NCBI RefSeq assembly: GCF_900604355.1
Contig: NZ_UWOE01000001.1
Coordinates: 2,108,001-2,172,000 of the forward strand
Source of the DNA: Luxibacter massiliensis
Lineage (GTDB): Bacteria; Bacillota; Clostridia; Lachnospirales; Lachnospiraceae
Direction: 5' to 3'
DNA length: 64,000 nt
Both the position numbers and the translations under genes were made by a program. The notes beneath the pieces are model-generated. The model was given only the letters and a program-made list of their open reading frames with translations. It ran no database searches and was not told where the DNA came from. Positions 27,711 to 37,197 of this stretch are shown one piece after another; position 1 is the stretch's first letter, and each line of letters starts with the position of its first letter.

Positions 27711-27738
27711 AGCGGGAGACAGTCCCCTGTCTCCCGCT
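27711..27738 (-). terminator. hairpin after NHLP precursor A
   Basis: Perfect 12-bp stem (AGCGGGAGACAG with complement) and 4-base loop, 31 bases after the precursor stop. No U tract, so it more likely protects the precursor message or lets only part of transcription through to the protease-like gene. Confidence 0.6.
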
Positions 27739-27769
27739 CTGGATATATGCAGGAGTGTTTGCCCCCACT

Positions 27770-28084
27770 TTATTTCTCCACTTTTCCTGCACATGCATTT
27801 GCAGCACAGCTTCCGTCAACTGCACAGAGGCCGCCTGCCACAGCGTCCAGGTCGTCTCCGCTGAGCTCGTCAGAAACCATCGGAGGCAGAACGAATGTCG
27901 CTGCATATGCGGGGTCATTCTCCACAACTTTTACCTTATACCCTTCGGGAAGGGGTTCTCCTGCAATCTTCTCGATTGCTTTAGATGCATCCTCCAGAAG
28001 TTCCTTGCGGAATTCCTCATCTGTAGATGCAGTCCTCTGTACCTCAGCGTAGATTTCATTGATTTTTTCTTGTGTCCATCCCAT
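27770..28084 (-). CDS. NHLP-type RiPP precursor A
   Basis: 104-residue precursor peptide. Residues 1-85 are a nitrile-hydratase-like leader (begins MGWTQEKINEIYAEVQ; the typical DPAYAATFVLPP segment near 58-68) ending LDAVAGG with the double Gly at 84-85. The 19-residue core after it is LCAVDGSCAANACAGKVEK, with three Cys. The leader aligns position for position with precursors B and C. The exporter C39 peptidase should cut after Gly85. AAGGAGG precedes the ATG. Modification by the two neighbouring radical SAM enzymes is inferred. Confidence 0.92.
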   Translation of the reverse strand: MGWTQEKINEIYAEVQRTASTDEEFRKELLEDASKAIEKIAGEPLPEGYKVKVVENDPAYAATFVLPPMVSDELSGDDLDAVAGGLCAVDGSCAANACAGKVEK

Positions 28085-28118
28085 TGTTAGTTCCTCCTTT
28101 TAAATTATATTTATGTAT

Positions 28119-28141
28119 AAATACCATAATATACGGTATTT
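28119..28141. promoter_or_regulatory. small inverted repeat between precursors A and B
   Basis: AAATACC and GGTATTT around 9 AT-rich bases, 35-57 bases before precursor A. Could be an RNA hairpin or operator; nothing more can be said. Confidence 0.3.
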
Positions 28142-28185
28142 AATACCTGAAAAGACGTGTATCAATAAGGCGCCCTTGAGAAAGC

Positions 28186-28497
28186 CTATTTACTGATGTC
28201 CCCGCCACACGCATCCGCCGCACACCCATCGGCTAAGCAGACCCCTCCTGCCACCATATCCAGGTCATCCTCGTCGAGTTCTTCCGAGACCAATGGAGGG
28301 AGGACAAATGTGGCCGAATATGCGGGATCACTCTCCACCACATTCACCTTAAAATCCTTTGGCAGTTTCTCCCCCGCAATTTTTTCGATGGCAGCCGATG
28401 GCTCCTGAAGAAGTTCCTTGCGGAACTCCTCATCTGTCATTGCGGTCCTCTGTACCTCTGTATAAATTTCATTAATTTTTTCCTGTGTCCATGCCAT
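28186..28497 (-). CDS. NHLP-type RiPP precursor B
   Basis: 103-residue precursor very similar to A: leader beginning MAWTQEKINEIYTEVQ, double Gly at residues 84-85 (LDMVAGG), and an 18-residue core VCLADGCAADACGGDISK with three Cys. Cores A and B share the pattern C-x-x-D-G-(S)-C-A-A-x-A-C-x-G while differing elsewhere, as expected for paralogous products of one maturation machinery. It starts 14 bases after the PoyD-like epimerase gene stop. Confidence 0.92.
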   Translation of the reverse strand: MAWTQEKINEIYTEVQRTAMTDEEFRKELLQEPSAAIEKIAGEKLPKDFKVNVVESDPAYSATFVLPPLVSEELDEDDLDMVAGGVCLADGCAADACGGDISK

Positions 28498-28511
28498 TTT
28501 ATCCTCTCCTT

Positions 28512-29789
28512 TTATCTGATCTGATTTTCCTCTAAGTATCCTGACCTGTAAAACAACTCTACCTTGTCCAAAAATTTTATTTTTTCAAACTCTGACATCC
28601 TAACTGACTGCAAAATATCTTTCACTGCAGCCTGTTCCCCCAGAAACATCTTCAAGCCGTCCCGCTCCTTTTCCCCGGCAATAATACTGCGGCGGATTCC
28701 ATCGCCCTGAATCCTCAGCCTGTACCCTGTCCATTCATAGGAAATATGATCTGCAAGGGGCAGGGGACAATCCAGGGGCATTTTCTCCGGCATCCATCTC
28801 CCAATCATCTCAAGAAGCGCTTTTTTATACTCCTGCGGCTCCTGAAACTTTTTTTCTTCTAATACGCGCATCCCCTTTGGATATCTGTCGCCGGGCCGTT
28901 GTACTGATACCAGCATGACAGTCCCCTTTGCCATATTGACGACAAACCCATTGGTACATGCGCTGGAGGCAGAATCCAGGAAATTTTTTCCTTCCATACT
29001 CCCGGATAGTTCTATGGCCCTTCCCGACCGGGAATAGCAGTTGCCGGATTCTGGGTTGTTCAGCAAAAGCTCCACATAATACAATTCTTCTGCTGTAAAG
29101 GATCTGTAAATCTCTTGAAGCTGTTCCAGGGTAGTGACAGAAAAACGGACTGCAGCATGGGACAGTTCCTCATCTCCCAAGCTTTTCAAAAATCTCTTTG
29201 TCCTCCCTACATCCTTTTGTGCAGCGGCAGTTGTGGTCTGTGGGACACAGCCAAACCTCTCTCTATAATCTGCGAGAAATTTCTCATAGTCCGGGTTGTC
29301 AAAGGGTTCTGTGGCAAAATAGCACAGCCCTGCCCCTGCTATATCCCCCAGTACATCTCCCGTTATCTCAAGCACCTGCCTCCATACTCCTGCGTGTTCC
29401 TCTGTATACCGGTACACAGCTTTCAGTTTCCCGGCCGCAAGACAGCAGAAATTACACCCCATGCTGCATCCTTCCGAAAGTTCAAAGGAGACTGGAATAT
29501 AGTACAGTCCTTTCATATGCCGGATAATACTGCTTTGGAATCTGTTTCTTGCATTCTGCCTCAAAAACCATGCCCTAAACCTTGGATCTGCAATTTTTTC
29601 CTGGGAGCATTTTTCATCCATATAGGCATACACATGCGCAAGAAATCTTTGGTACACTGCCTCAAATTCTTCCTGTTCTTCTGCAGAAACCTTTGGCAGG
29701 CTATAATGACCAGGATCGGCAGTATGCAGTTCCAGCAGGCGCTTATGGAGGGCCCACCTAAGATCACTTTGTTCCATACTTTTCTTCAT
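28512..29789 (-). CDS. radical SAM RiPP amino-acid epimerase (PoyD-like)
   Basis: 425 residues matching the PoyD-like radical SAM epimerases, which invert L-residues to D in proteusin-type peptides. The cluster motif is CSMGCNFC (Cys108, Cys112, Cys115). Family segments I recognise: YFATEPFDNPDYEKF, PQTTTAAAQKD, and a later ACTNGFVVNMAKGTVMLVS. The start at 29789 has GGAG eight bases upstream and overlaps the SPASM gene stop. Clustered with NHLP leaders, as in polytheonamide biosynthesis. Which core residues are inverted cannot be told. Confidence 0.85.
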   Translation of the reverse strand: MKKSMEQSDLRWALHKRLLELHTADPGHYSLPKVSAEEQEEFEAVYQRFLAHVYAYMDEKCSQEKIADPRFRAWFLRQNARNRFQSSIIRHMKGLYYIPVSFELSEGCSMGCNFCCLAAGKLKAVYRYTEEHAGVWRQVLEITGDVLGDIAGAGLCYFATEPFDNPDYEKFLADYRERFGCVPQTTTAAAQKDVGRTKRFLKSLGDEELSHAAVRFSVTTLEQLQEIYRSFTAEELYYVELLLNNPESGNCYSRSGRAIELSGSMEGKNFLDSASSACTNGFVVNMAKGTVMLVSVQRPGDRYPKGMRVLEEKKFQEPQEYKKALLEMIGRWMPEKMPLDCPLPLADHISYEWTGYRLRIQGDGIRRSIIAGEKERDGLKMFLGEQAAVKDILQSVRMSEFEKIKFLDKVELFYRSGYLEENQIR

Positions 29790-31077
29790 AATGCATCTCC
29801 AGCAGAGTCTTCAGGTGATTCTTAAAGTAGGAGCATGTATCTCTTTTTCCCCCGTCCCGGTTATTGAGCAGTCTCATCCTGGGGCATCCGCCGTCGCAGA
29901 TAGGGAAGAAGAAGCACTTTTCACATTTGGGGTCTTCTAAAAACGACGCCCCCACCATCCCCTCCGCTACAAGGGGCATATTCCAGTTTAACAGGGACGA
30001 TATATTGCCAATTTCCAGCTCAGGCACCCCCACATCATTCCAGCATTTATATAGCTCTCCTTCAGGACCCACAACATAGGCATTTCGCTTTGTCATCGTG
30101 CAGCCCCCCATAAGCCCGGAAGGGAACATGGAGAGGGCATTAATCCCATACTCTTTATGTACGTCCGCCAAAAACCGCCCTTTCTCTCCGGAATCAAAAA
30201 AGCAGCTTGTATCTGGATTCGCCTCCTCGCCATGTACAAAGCCAGGATATACGCTGATCCGTTTCCCAAACTGATCTGGGAAACGGTTTTCTATAAATCG
30301 GTACACATCTGCAAACTCTTCCCTGTTTGTCCCATCTACATTGACGCGGATATTCACCCTGCCCTCCCAGGAGGACTGCATCAGCGCCTCTATGTTGGAC
30401 ACGATTTTGTCATAGGTTGCCCCTCCGCCAATCAAATGTCTCCTGCTGTCATGGGTTTCCTTTTTCCCATCCAGCGTGATCTGTATCATCGTTGCTTTGA
30501 GCTCATCCAGAGAAGAAATGGCCTCCTTATCCAACAGGTATCCATTGGTTACAATAAAAGATGTGTACTCTTTCCCCAGGCTGCTGATTTTCCGGTTCAG
30601 GCTCCTGATCCGGTCCAGCGCCAGCAGAGGCTCTCCTCCATACCATACAAGGGCAAGCCTGGAAATCTTTTTATGCTTTTCTATAAACGCAGCAAGCGCA
30701 TCTTCTGTCTCTTCCGTCATCATTGATGCCGTCCTGTTCCCTTCATAACAGTAAGGACATGCAAAATTACACGCTCTCGTAGGCGCAATGGTCAGCATCA
30801 GAGTATGCCCTGCATAGTTGGCTGTCAGCCTGCGCATTTTCAGAATACGGAAAAAATCGTCGTCTTGGCCGTCCTCCACAAGAAAACCGCCGTTGCGCAA
30901 ATGAAAGTACAGTTCTGGCATGATACTATAATCCACCTTTGCTGGATCCCGGGCAATCTTTCTGACTTGTCCGGCAGCCTTAGCACTTAGCTGTAAAAAC
31001 GAATTTGATGCAGAATTATACAAAAGCCACCCGTTATTGTCAGATTCAAATAAAAGATTATATCTTGACCATTTCAT
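29764..31077 (-). CDS. radical SAM/SPASM peptide maturase
   Basis: 437 residues from the ATG at 31077 (AGGGAC upstream; the longer frame would overlap precursor C). N-terminal residues 1-90 resemble a precursor-binding region. The cluster motif is CNFACPYC at Cys103, Cys107 and Cys110, then WYGGEPLL and TNGYLL. A C-terminal SPASM set is seen in GGCTMTKRNAYV, ELYKCWNDVG and CEKCFFFPICDGGCPR. Such enzymes commonly form thioether or C-C crosslinks in RiPPs, so Cys-containing NHLP cores are its likely substrates. It sits directly downstream of precursor C. Confidence 0.9.
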   Translation of the reverse strand: MKWSRYNLLFESDNNGWLLYNSASNSFLQLSAKAAGQVRKIARDPAKVDYSIMPELYFHLRNGGFLVEDGQDDDFFRILKMRRLTANYAGHTLMLTIAPTRACNFACPYCYEGNRTASMMTEETEDALAAFIEKHKKISRLALVWYGGEPLLALDRIRSLNRKISSLGKEYTSFIVTNGYLLDKEAISSLDELKATMIQITLDGKKETHDSRRHLIGGGATYDKIVSNIEALMQSSWEGRVNIRVNVDGTNREEFADVYRFIENRFPDQFGKRISVYPGFVHGEEANPDTSCFFDSGEKGRFLADVHKEYGINALSMFPSGLMGGCTMTKRNAYVVGPEGELYKCWNDVGVPELEIGNISSLLNWNMPLVAEGMVGASFLEDPKCEKCFFFPICDGGCPRMRLLNNRDGGKRDTCSYFKNHLKTLLEMHYEEKYGTK

Positions 31078-31087
31078 AAAAAGTCCC

Positions 31088-31438
31088 TTACTTTGCATCT
31101 GCCTTTGCGGCGCATGCATTTGCCGGGCATCCGCCGACTCCTACAGCCAATGCGCAGGCAGATACGATCAGTACCACTGAGACGCCTCCTGCCACATCAT
31201 CCAGATCGTCCTCCTCCAGTTCTTCACTCAGTAACTCTGGAAGGACAAAAGTTGCATTGTAAGCCGGGTCATTTTCAATCACCTGGAACTTCATGCCTTC
31301 CGGCAGAGGCGCGCCTACCTCTTTTTCGATAACAGCGTTAGGATTTTCCAGCAGTTCTTTTCTGTACTCCTCATCAGTTACCGCCCTTTTTTGAATTGTA
31401 AGGTAGATCTCATTCATTTTTTCCTGTGTCCATTTCAT
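31088..31438 (-). CDS. NHLP-type RiPP precursor C (hydrophobic core)
   Basis: 116-residue precursor. Leader starts MKWTQEKMNEIYLTIQ; the double Gly is again at 84-85 (LDDVAGG). The 31-residue core differs from A and B: it opens with a Val/Ile/Leu-rich run (VSVVLIVSACALAVGVGG) and closes with CPANACAAKADAK, which keeps the C-x-A-x-A-C tail motif. Three Cys. It is encoded apart from A and B, directly before the SPASM enzyme. A hydrophobic run of this kind could suit epimerisation; this is speculation. Confidence 0.92.
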   Translation of the reverse strand: MKWTQEKMNEIYLTIQKRAVTDEEYRKELLENPNAVIEKEVGAPLPEGMKFQVIENDPAYNATFVLPELLSEELEEDDLDDVAGGVSVVLIVSACALAVGVGGCPANACAAKADAK

Positions 31439-31452
31439 TGTGTTTTCCTCCT

Positions 31453-32373
31453 TTAATTGAGTTGTATTGTTAAATTACATTTAATATAATTAAATGCCAA
31501 AATTGGTTTACAATAGCAGAAAGTAAACATCTCCATCTGCCGGTTCCCTTTTTCCACCTCAAACCAGAGCTGCCTGTACTTCTCAGAAATCCTGTCCAGC
31601 ACCCAAGTAGAAAAAGACGGCCCCAGCCAAAAACATCTTTCTGCCCTGTATGTATAAAAACGCCTAATCTTTACAATATCTTGTGCCATGGGTTCTGTTA
31701 CAATCCATCCAGACGGTGCCTTCTCTCCCTTTCTCACAAGGACAAAGCTGGTATCTGGATCATACCCCCAGTTCTCCTCCCACAGTCCTGGCGAGAGGTA
31801 GTCCTCTGGCAGGCTGCCTTCCAGCTCCTTTTTCCTTAGTTCCTCCTGCCACTGCCTTGGGAAATCGTCTATACGCACCGTATCATACCCCTTCTTATGC
31901 AGAAGTTCTGGACAATACCAGTGGTATTTCCTGAAATGTCCGAAATCTGCCGTATTTACCCCGACCTGCCTCAAAAATGTTATTTTTTTGAGGGTACATC
32001 CTTCTACATTCTCCAGCAGCCGTGCATAAGCCGGGACAGCATCATCCTTCTGCTCCAAAAGCATGATTACTTGGCTCACTTTGTAGTCCCGCTTGATTAA
32101 TCCCAGAAATTGTTCTGTAAAGCAGATAACATCCTGCCAGCCTGATGCTGAGGCGGCCATTCTCAGATAATGCATATAAAAAGTTTCATCCTTTTCCTGT
32201 ATAACCCCAAATGTGAGTCCGGCCGGATTCCCCCCTTTTATGTAGGACACAACGACAGGTGTATACTGGGGATCTCCGTACAGAAAAGGCGGCAGAGGCT
32301 GTCCCTCCCCCTGCAGTCCTTTATAAATTTCCTCCGTTTCTCTGGGGGTGTTGATTTTTTTAACCTTGCTCAT
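31453..32373 (-). CDS. GNAT-like protein in the RiPP locus
   Basis: 306 residues from the ATG at 32373 (AAGGAG seven bases upstream; the frame extends to 32394). Two halves each look loosely like a GNAT acyltransferase fold: VVVSYIKGGNPAGLTFGVIQ with LGLIKRDYKVSQVIMLLEQ, then a second part with YDPDTSFVLVRKGEKAPSGWIV. I see no certain acetyl-CoA motif. It lies between the exporter genes and precursor C in the same transcript, so a tailoring or self-protection role is plausible. Low certainty on family. Confidence 0.6.
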   Translation of the reverse strand: MSKVKKINTPRETEEIYKGLQGEGQPLPPFLYGDPQYTPVVVSYIKGGNPAGLTFGVIQEKDETFYMHYLRMAASASGWQDVICFTEQFLGLIKRDYKVSQVIMLLEQKDDAVPAYARLLENVEGCTLKKITFLRQVGVNTADFGHFRKYHWYCPELLHKKGYDTVRIDDFPRQWQEELRKKELEGSLPEDYLSPGLWEENWGYDPDTSFVLVRKGEKAPSGWIVTEPMAQDIVKIRRFYTYRAERCFWLGPSFSTWVLDRISEKYRQLWFEVEKGNRQMEMFTFCYCKPILAFNYIKCNLTIQLN

Positions 32374-32402
32374 ACCATACTCCTTAACTGGCATAGTTCC
32401 TT

Positions 32403-34982
32403 TTACGCCATCTGGCGGCTCGCCAGTTCATAAAAGACCCCTTTTTGCTCCATCAGTGTGTCAAAATCTCCTTCTTCTACAATCCTTCCCCTGTCCATCA
32501 CAAGAATTCTGTCGCAGTCGATCACAGTACTGAGCCTGTGGGCGATTACAAGCCTGGTAACATGAAGCCTGTTCAGGCTGTCGCACACCATAGACTGTGT
32601 TACATTGTCCAGCGCCGATGTGGCCTCGTCAAAAAATAAAACCTTCGGCTTACCTGCAATGGCCCGGGCAATCAAAATCCTCTGCTGCTGTCCGCCTGAG
32701 ATCGTGCCCCCCATCTCTGATACAACTGTATGCATACCCATTGGCATTCTGGCAATATCATCAGCCAAGCCAACCTGGGCCGCCACCCGTTCTGCATCTT
32801 TGAGTGTTGCCTTTGGCGCAGCAATCACAATATTGTCGAAAATACTGCCTCCTATCAGCCTGCCGTCCTGCAGCACCACGCCAAACTTTTTCCTCAGTTC
32901 ACGCTTATCCAGCCGCTCAATATCCTGGGAATCATAAAAGATTTTTCCAGAAACTGGCTTTTCAAACCCTAGAAGCAGTTTCATAAGCGTGGACTTCCCA
33001 CAGCCTGAAGCTCCCACTATTCCCACATATTCCCCCGGACGTATATGTACGGACAGATCATTTAACACCATGCCGCTGGATTCGTCATAAGCAAAACTTA
33101 CATTCGCGATCTCAATATTCCCTGTCAGCTCTCCCGGAAGTTCTGCATCTTCCGTATATTCCGGAAGAGTCTGGAGAATCGGCTTGATCCTCTCTAACAT
33201 AGGAAAGATTCCATTTAACTGTGGCAGGGACGTGCCCACCTCCATCATTGCCGCAGAAAATGAGCCAAATGCAGCCATAAATGCCGTAAACTGCCCAGTG
33301 GACAGGATCAGTCCCAGCTCCTGTTGATTTTTCACCATCTGGAAATAGAGAAAGAGAGAAAATGCATTGGCCGCAACGACTGTAAGCATATCAACTACAT
33401 TGGTAATCCTCTCCTTTCTCAGTGTAATCTTTTTCGCACTGCTGTAAGGTTTCAGATATTCCAGGAGCGCCCTGTCCTCTACCCCTGCATTCCGTATCTT
33501 CTGGATCCCGGAAAGATACTGGTACATCCTGCTGTTTGCCTCTGCACTGTCCTCCAAAAACTGTTTTTCATATTTCATCTGCAGGAATGAAAGTATCAGT
33601 ACAACGATCATGACAGCCAGGACCATAAGCAGCGAAAACTTCATCAGCTCTGGGGAATAGCCGTGCATCTGCGACAGGTATAAAAGCGAAAATGCCGCTG
33701 ATATAAAAGTTTTGATGGCCACAGAAGAAATCAGGTTGTACATACTGTCAATTTGCAGGACACGGTCCGACAATTCCGCCGACTTATATTTTCTGAAAAA
33801 ACTTTCCGGAAGATTGAACAGCCTCTCACAGGCCGCGGCAAGCACCGCATTTTTCATCTTGCTGACGCCCCGCAGGGAGGAAAGATTCTTCACGATTGTA
33901 AAAGCAAGATTTCCAAGGTTGCAGGCCAGCAGGACGGCACATATCTGAATCAATCCATTCCCTGACCCCACAGGAATATAGTTGTCATAAATCTGCTCTG
34001 TCAGCATTGGGAGCAAAATACCGATGAATGTGCCCAGCAAGGTCAGCAGGCAGAACCGTATCCAGTCATATGCCTCCGATGCTTTCAGGGAAAATGCAAA
34101 CATCTCCTTGATTGTCAGCTTCTTGTTTGGAAAGGGCGCATATACAGCATATGCTTTTGGTTCAAGCAGACTTGCTATTTTCTCGTCCACCCGCCGCCTG
34201 TCATGCCTCTCAGGGTTGTAAATCGTATACCCCCTTGTCCCGTTGGGCACCAAGGCCACGGCCCCATGCCCTTTTCCCAGGAAACCGATCATGGCGTCAG
34301 AATCATGTTTCCACCAGCCATGCTCAAGCTGCACCTCCCGGATAATAAAATTCGATACCCTGGAAATATCATCCAGCCGGAACCTTCTCCCCGCAGACGC
34401 AACGATCTTGTCATAGGGCGACAGGCTGATATTCTTCCTGTCACACACATATGCCGCCGCATCGTACAGCCGGTTGCCGCTCTCCGGAGTCACTTGTCTG
34501 TGGGAACCTTTGTCAAACAGATTGTAGATCAGCCGCAGTCCCTGCCTGCGTGTCTCCGACTGCTCTTTTTTCGCAGAGAAAATATACCCTTCTTCTTTTA
34601 TACTATTACGGTCATAGACCTCCAGGATCAGGTCCACATAATTTTCTTCTCCCAGATTATACAGCCTGGCACGGTCCACAAATTCCTCGCCCAGATCCTC
34701 TGTCATCGTACCGCTTTCCCGGCGGATTTGTGCCGTATCCAGGGCGCTCAGGCAAAAGCAGTGGGTTTCTCCATATCTCTCATAGTAGAAGGACGGGATT
34801 CTTTCTCCCTCCTGGGCCTCATGGAGTAAAAGCCGTCTTCCGTTTTCCCCGTCCTCAAAGACCGGCATGACAAAGACCAGTACAGTACCTTTCGTCACCA
34901 CGTATGTATCCGTATTATTTTGTGTAAGGTATGTATCTCCGCCCTTCAGATGTATCATTTTTTTCAAAGTAGCTTTATCCAT
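32403..34982 (-). CDS. NHLM-type exporter, permease/ATPase subunit (copy 1)
   Basis: 859 residues. The N-terminal ~300 residues are a family-specific domain without a C39 peptidase, then about six membrane segments (FCLLTLLGTFIGILLPM onward) and a C-terminal ATPase with GASGCGKST, ISGGQQQRILIARAIAG, VLFFDEATSALD and VIAHRLST. This matches the NHLM bacteriocin-system ABC subunit that pairs with a peptidase-containing partner, encoded 15 bases upstream. Exports leader-cleaved peptides. AAGGAG precedes the ATG. Confidence 0.92.
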   Translation of the reverse strand: MDKATLKKMIHLKGGDTYLTQNNTDTYVVTKGTVLVFVMPVFEDGENGRRLLLHEAQEGERIPSFYYERYGETHCFCLSALDTAQIRRESGTMTEDLGEEFVDRARLYNLGEENYVDLILEVYDRNSIKEEGYIFSAKKEQSETRRQGLRLIYNLFDKGSHRQVTPESGNRLYDAAAYVCDRKNISLSPYDKIVASAGRRFRLDDISRVSNFIIREVQLEHGWWKHDSDAMIGFLGKGHGAVALVPNGTRGYTIYNPERHDRRRVDEKIASLLEPKAYAVYAPFPNKKLTIKEMFAFSLKASEAYDWIRFCLLTLLGTFIGILLPMLTEQIYDNYIPVGSGNGLIQICAVLLACNLGNLAFTIVKNLSSLRGVSKMKNAVLAAACERLFNLPESFFRKYKSAELSDRVLQIDSMYNLISSVAIKTFISAAFSLLYLSQMHGYSPELMKFSLLMVLAVMIVVLILSFLQMKYEKQFLEDSAEANSRMYQYLSGIQKIRNAGVEDRALLEYLKPYSSAKKITLRKERITNVVDMLTVVAANAFSLFLYFQMVKNQQELGLILSTGQFTAFMAAFGSFSAAMMEVGTSLPQLNGIFPMLERIKPILQTLPEYTEDAELPGELTGNIEIANVSFAYDESSGMVLNDLSVHIRPGEYVGIVGASGCGKSTLMKLLLGFEKPVSGKIFYDSQDIERLDKRELRKKFGVVLQDGRLIGGSIFDNIVIAAPKATLKDAERVAAQVGLADDIARMPMGMHTVVSEMGGTISGGQQQRILIARAIAGKPKVLFFDEATSALDNVTQSMVCDSLNRLHVTRLVIAHRLSTVIDCDRILVMDRGRIVEEGDFDTLMEQKGVFYELASRQMA

Positions 34983-34997
34983 AGCCTTTCTCCTTGT

Positions 34998-37172
34998 CTA
35001 TATGTTCTTAATCAGGCGCTGGTAATGGCCTTCCTGTGCTGCAAGCTCTTCATGTGTCCCCCGCTGTACAATCTTCCCGTTGTCCATTACCAGGATCTCA
35101 TCACAATCCCGGATTGCGGAAAGCCTGTGCGCCACGATGATACATGTGCAGCCCCGCCGTTTGATATTATCTACAATTTCCTTCTCTACAAGGGGATCCA
35201 ATGCGCTGGTGGCCTCATCCATAATCAATATAGAGGGGCTTGTCACCAAGGCCCTGGCGATTTCCAGCCTCTGCCTCTGCCCGCCTGACAGGTTTGTCCC
35301 CCCTTCTGAGAGAACGTAGTCATATGCGCCTGGTTTCCTGACAATCACATCATGAATACATGCATCCTTGGCCGCCTGTATAATATCACTTTCCAGAATA
35401 TGCCTGTTCCACATAGTAAGGTTATCCCGTATGCTTCCTGAGAACAGCATCACCTGCTGGCTGACCGTGGACACGCTGATGCCCATGACCTCCGGCGGTA
35501 TCTGATCCATCGGCACGCCGTCAAAAAGCACTTCCCCTGACCAGGGGCGGTACAAACCGCTCAATATTTTAGAAACCGTGGACTTTCCGCTGCCTGATGC
35601 ACCTACAAAGGCAATCGATTTCCCTGCGGACAGCCGGAAAGAAAAATCTTCTACAAGGGGCGCTTCCAGAATACTATAGCCAAAAGATATATCCGTTATA
35701 TCCACGTTCCCACATAGTTTTCTGTCCAGCTTGGCCCTGACAGCATTGGGATCTTTGGCAATGTCTGCTTTATACCTCTGTATATCTTCCACCCGTCCCA
35801 TGTCTGTCTTCATTGTCTGTATCTTCTGAATAAACCCTACCAGGCTGTTAATGGGGATAATAAATGAGGCGAGCAGGCTTGTATATGCCACAAGCTGGCC
35901 CACAGACAGCGTTCCTCTGATAACCAGAAGCCCGCCTGTCATAAGGACAAGGACATTTGTGGTGTTTTTTGAGATCTCTGGTATAGAATTTAATATCTCC
36001 TGCGTTTTAGACATTTCCTGGCCTTTTGTTGCAACTTTCCCGTAATGTCCCATAATGCGCCCCACATATTCATTTTCCACTCCAGAGGCTTTCAATGTAC
36101 TGGTTATGGATACGCCTGTATAAAATACTCCGTACATTTTTCCTTTGTCCTGCTGCATCTTCTTAGACATATCCTCCAGCCTTGAGGCCGAGAATTTCAT
36201 TAGAAGGATGTTGACTGCCGCCCCTGCCACACCGATCATTGTCAGCATGGGACTGTACAGCAGCAAAAGAACAAGGTAAAAACAGGATACAAAAATATTT
36301 AGAATGGTTTCTCCAAGATCGCCAGCCAGAAATACACTTACATTATTATTGTTCTCCACCCTCCCTGAGAGATCTCCCACGCTTCTCTGCTCATAAAAAG
36401 CCATTGGCAGCCTCAGCATATGTGAGATAAACCCATGGGCGGATAGGAGGGCCAGTTTATTTTGAAGTTTCAAAAGCAGCGCACTTTTCAGATACGTAAA
36501 AAACCCCTGAAAAGTAATGGTCATACCCATAAGGATCAAAAACTTCATAAACCAGGCGGTGGTCCTTCCAATGAGGATTTCATCAATAAATACCTCGGAA
36601 AACACCGGCATCATGATTCCCGGCACAACGAGAAAGAGGCCAATTACAAGAAGTGACAGGATAGAGGCCCCCTGCCCCTGAAGACGCCCGCGTATGAAAT
36701 GCATCAGCGTCTTCTTCTGCCGTTCTTTTTTAAATCCTGGTTTCTTCTTGAACTGAATCGTAATTCCTGTGTACCCTTCATCCAGCTCTTGTTCTGTGAG
36801 TTTTCGCCTTCCCCCTGCTGGATCATTCAGATAATAGTACTTTCCCTTTTTTCCCTCAAATACAACAAAATGGTTAAAGTTCCAGTGTATAATGCAGGGA
36901 ACCCTCGCCTCCTCCACAAGCTTCCTGAAACTGTATCTGTAACCTTTTGCTTCAAGTCCCAGCTTCTTGGCCGCCTTGACCACATTGCTGGCCTTGCTTC
37001 CATCCCTCGACACTCCAGTCTCAATACGCATTTGTTCAAGGGGAATTTCCCTCCCATAGCATCCAAATATCATAGCCAGGGATGCGGCACCGCATTCTGT
37101 CGCCTCCATTTGGAAAACAGTGGGAGTTTTCACATATGCTTTGTTCTTCACAAAAATAATTTTATCTGCCAT
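34998..37172 (-). CDS. NHLM-type exporter, C39 peptidase/permease/ATPase subunit (copy 1)
   Basis: 724 residues. A C39 peptidase comes first: catalytic Cys27 in QMEATECGAASLAM, His101 in WNFNHFVVFEG, Asp117 in YYLNDPAGG. Then six membrane segments and an ATPase (GASGSGKST, LSGGQRQRLEIARAL, ILIMDEATSALD). It should cleave the NHLP leaders after the double Gly while exporting the cores. It lies between the HlyD-like gene and its ATPase partner. Confidence 0.95.
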   Translation of the reverse strand: MADKIIFVKNKAYVKTPTVFQMEATECGAASLAMIFGCYGREIPLEQMRIETGVSRDGSKASNVVKAAKKLGLEAKGYRYSFRKLVEEARVPCIIHWNFNHFVVFEGKKGKYYYLNDPAGGRRKLTEQELDEGYTGITIQFKKKPGFKKERQKKTLMHFIRGRLQGQGASILSLLVIGLFLVVPGIMMPVFSEVFIDEILIGRTTAWFMKFLILMGMTITFQGFFTYLKSALLLKLQNKLALLSAHGFISHMLRLPMAFYEQRSVGDLSGRVENNNNVSVFLAGDLGETILNIFVSCFYLVLLLLYSPMLTMIGVAGAAVNILLMKFSASRLEDMSKKMQQDKGKMYGVFYTGVSITSTLKASGVENEYVGRIMGHYGKVATKGQEMSKTQEILNSIPEISKNTTNVLVLMTGGLLVIRGTLSVGQLVAYTSLLASFIIPINSLVGFIQKIQTMKTDMGRVEDIQRYKADIAKDPNAVRAKLDRKLCGNVDITDISFGYSILEAPLVEDFSFRLSAGKSIAFVGASGSGKSTVSKILSGLYRPWSGEVLFDGVPMDQIPPEVMGISVSTVSQQVMLFSGSIRDNLTMWNRHILESDIIQAAKDACIHDVIVRKPGAYDYVLSEGGTNLSGGQRQRLEIARALVTSPSILIMDEATSALDPLVEKEIVDNIKRRGCTCIIVAHRLSAIRDCDEILVMDNGKIVQRGTHEELAAQEGHYQRLIKNI

Positions 37173-37197
37173 TTTTTCTCACTCCGTCAGTCTTTGA

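Noticed and set aside
29115..29825. 236-codon plus-strand frame opposite the epimerase gene
   Set aside because: Antisense to a gene with clear radical SAM motifs, no ribosome binding site.
34203..34829. 208-codon plus-strand frame opposite the exporter gene
   Set aside because: Shadow frame without start signals; the minus strand has intact exporter motifs.
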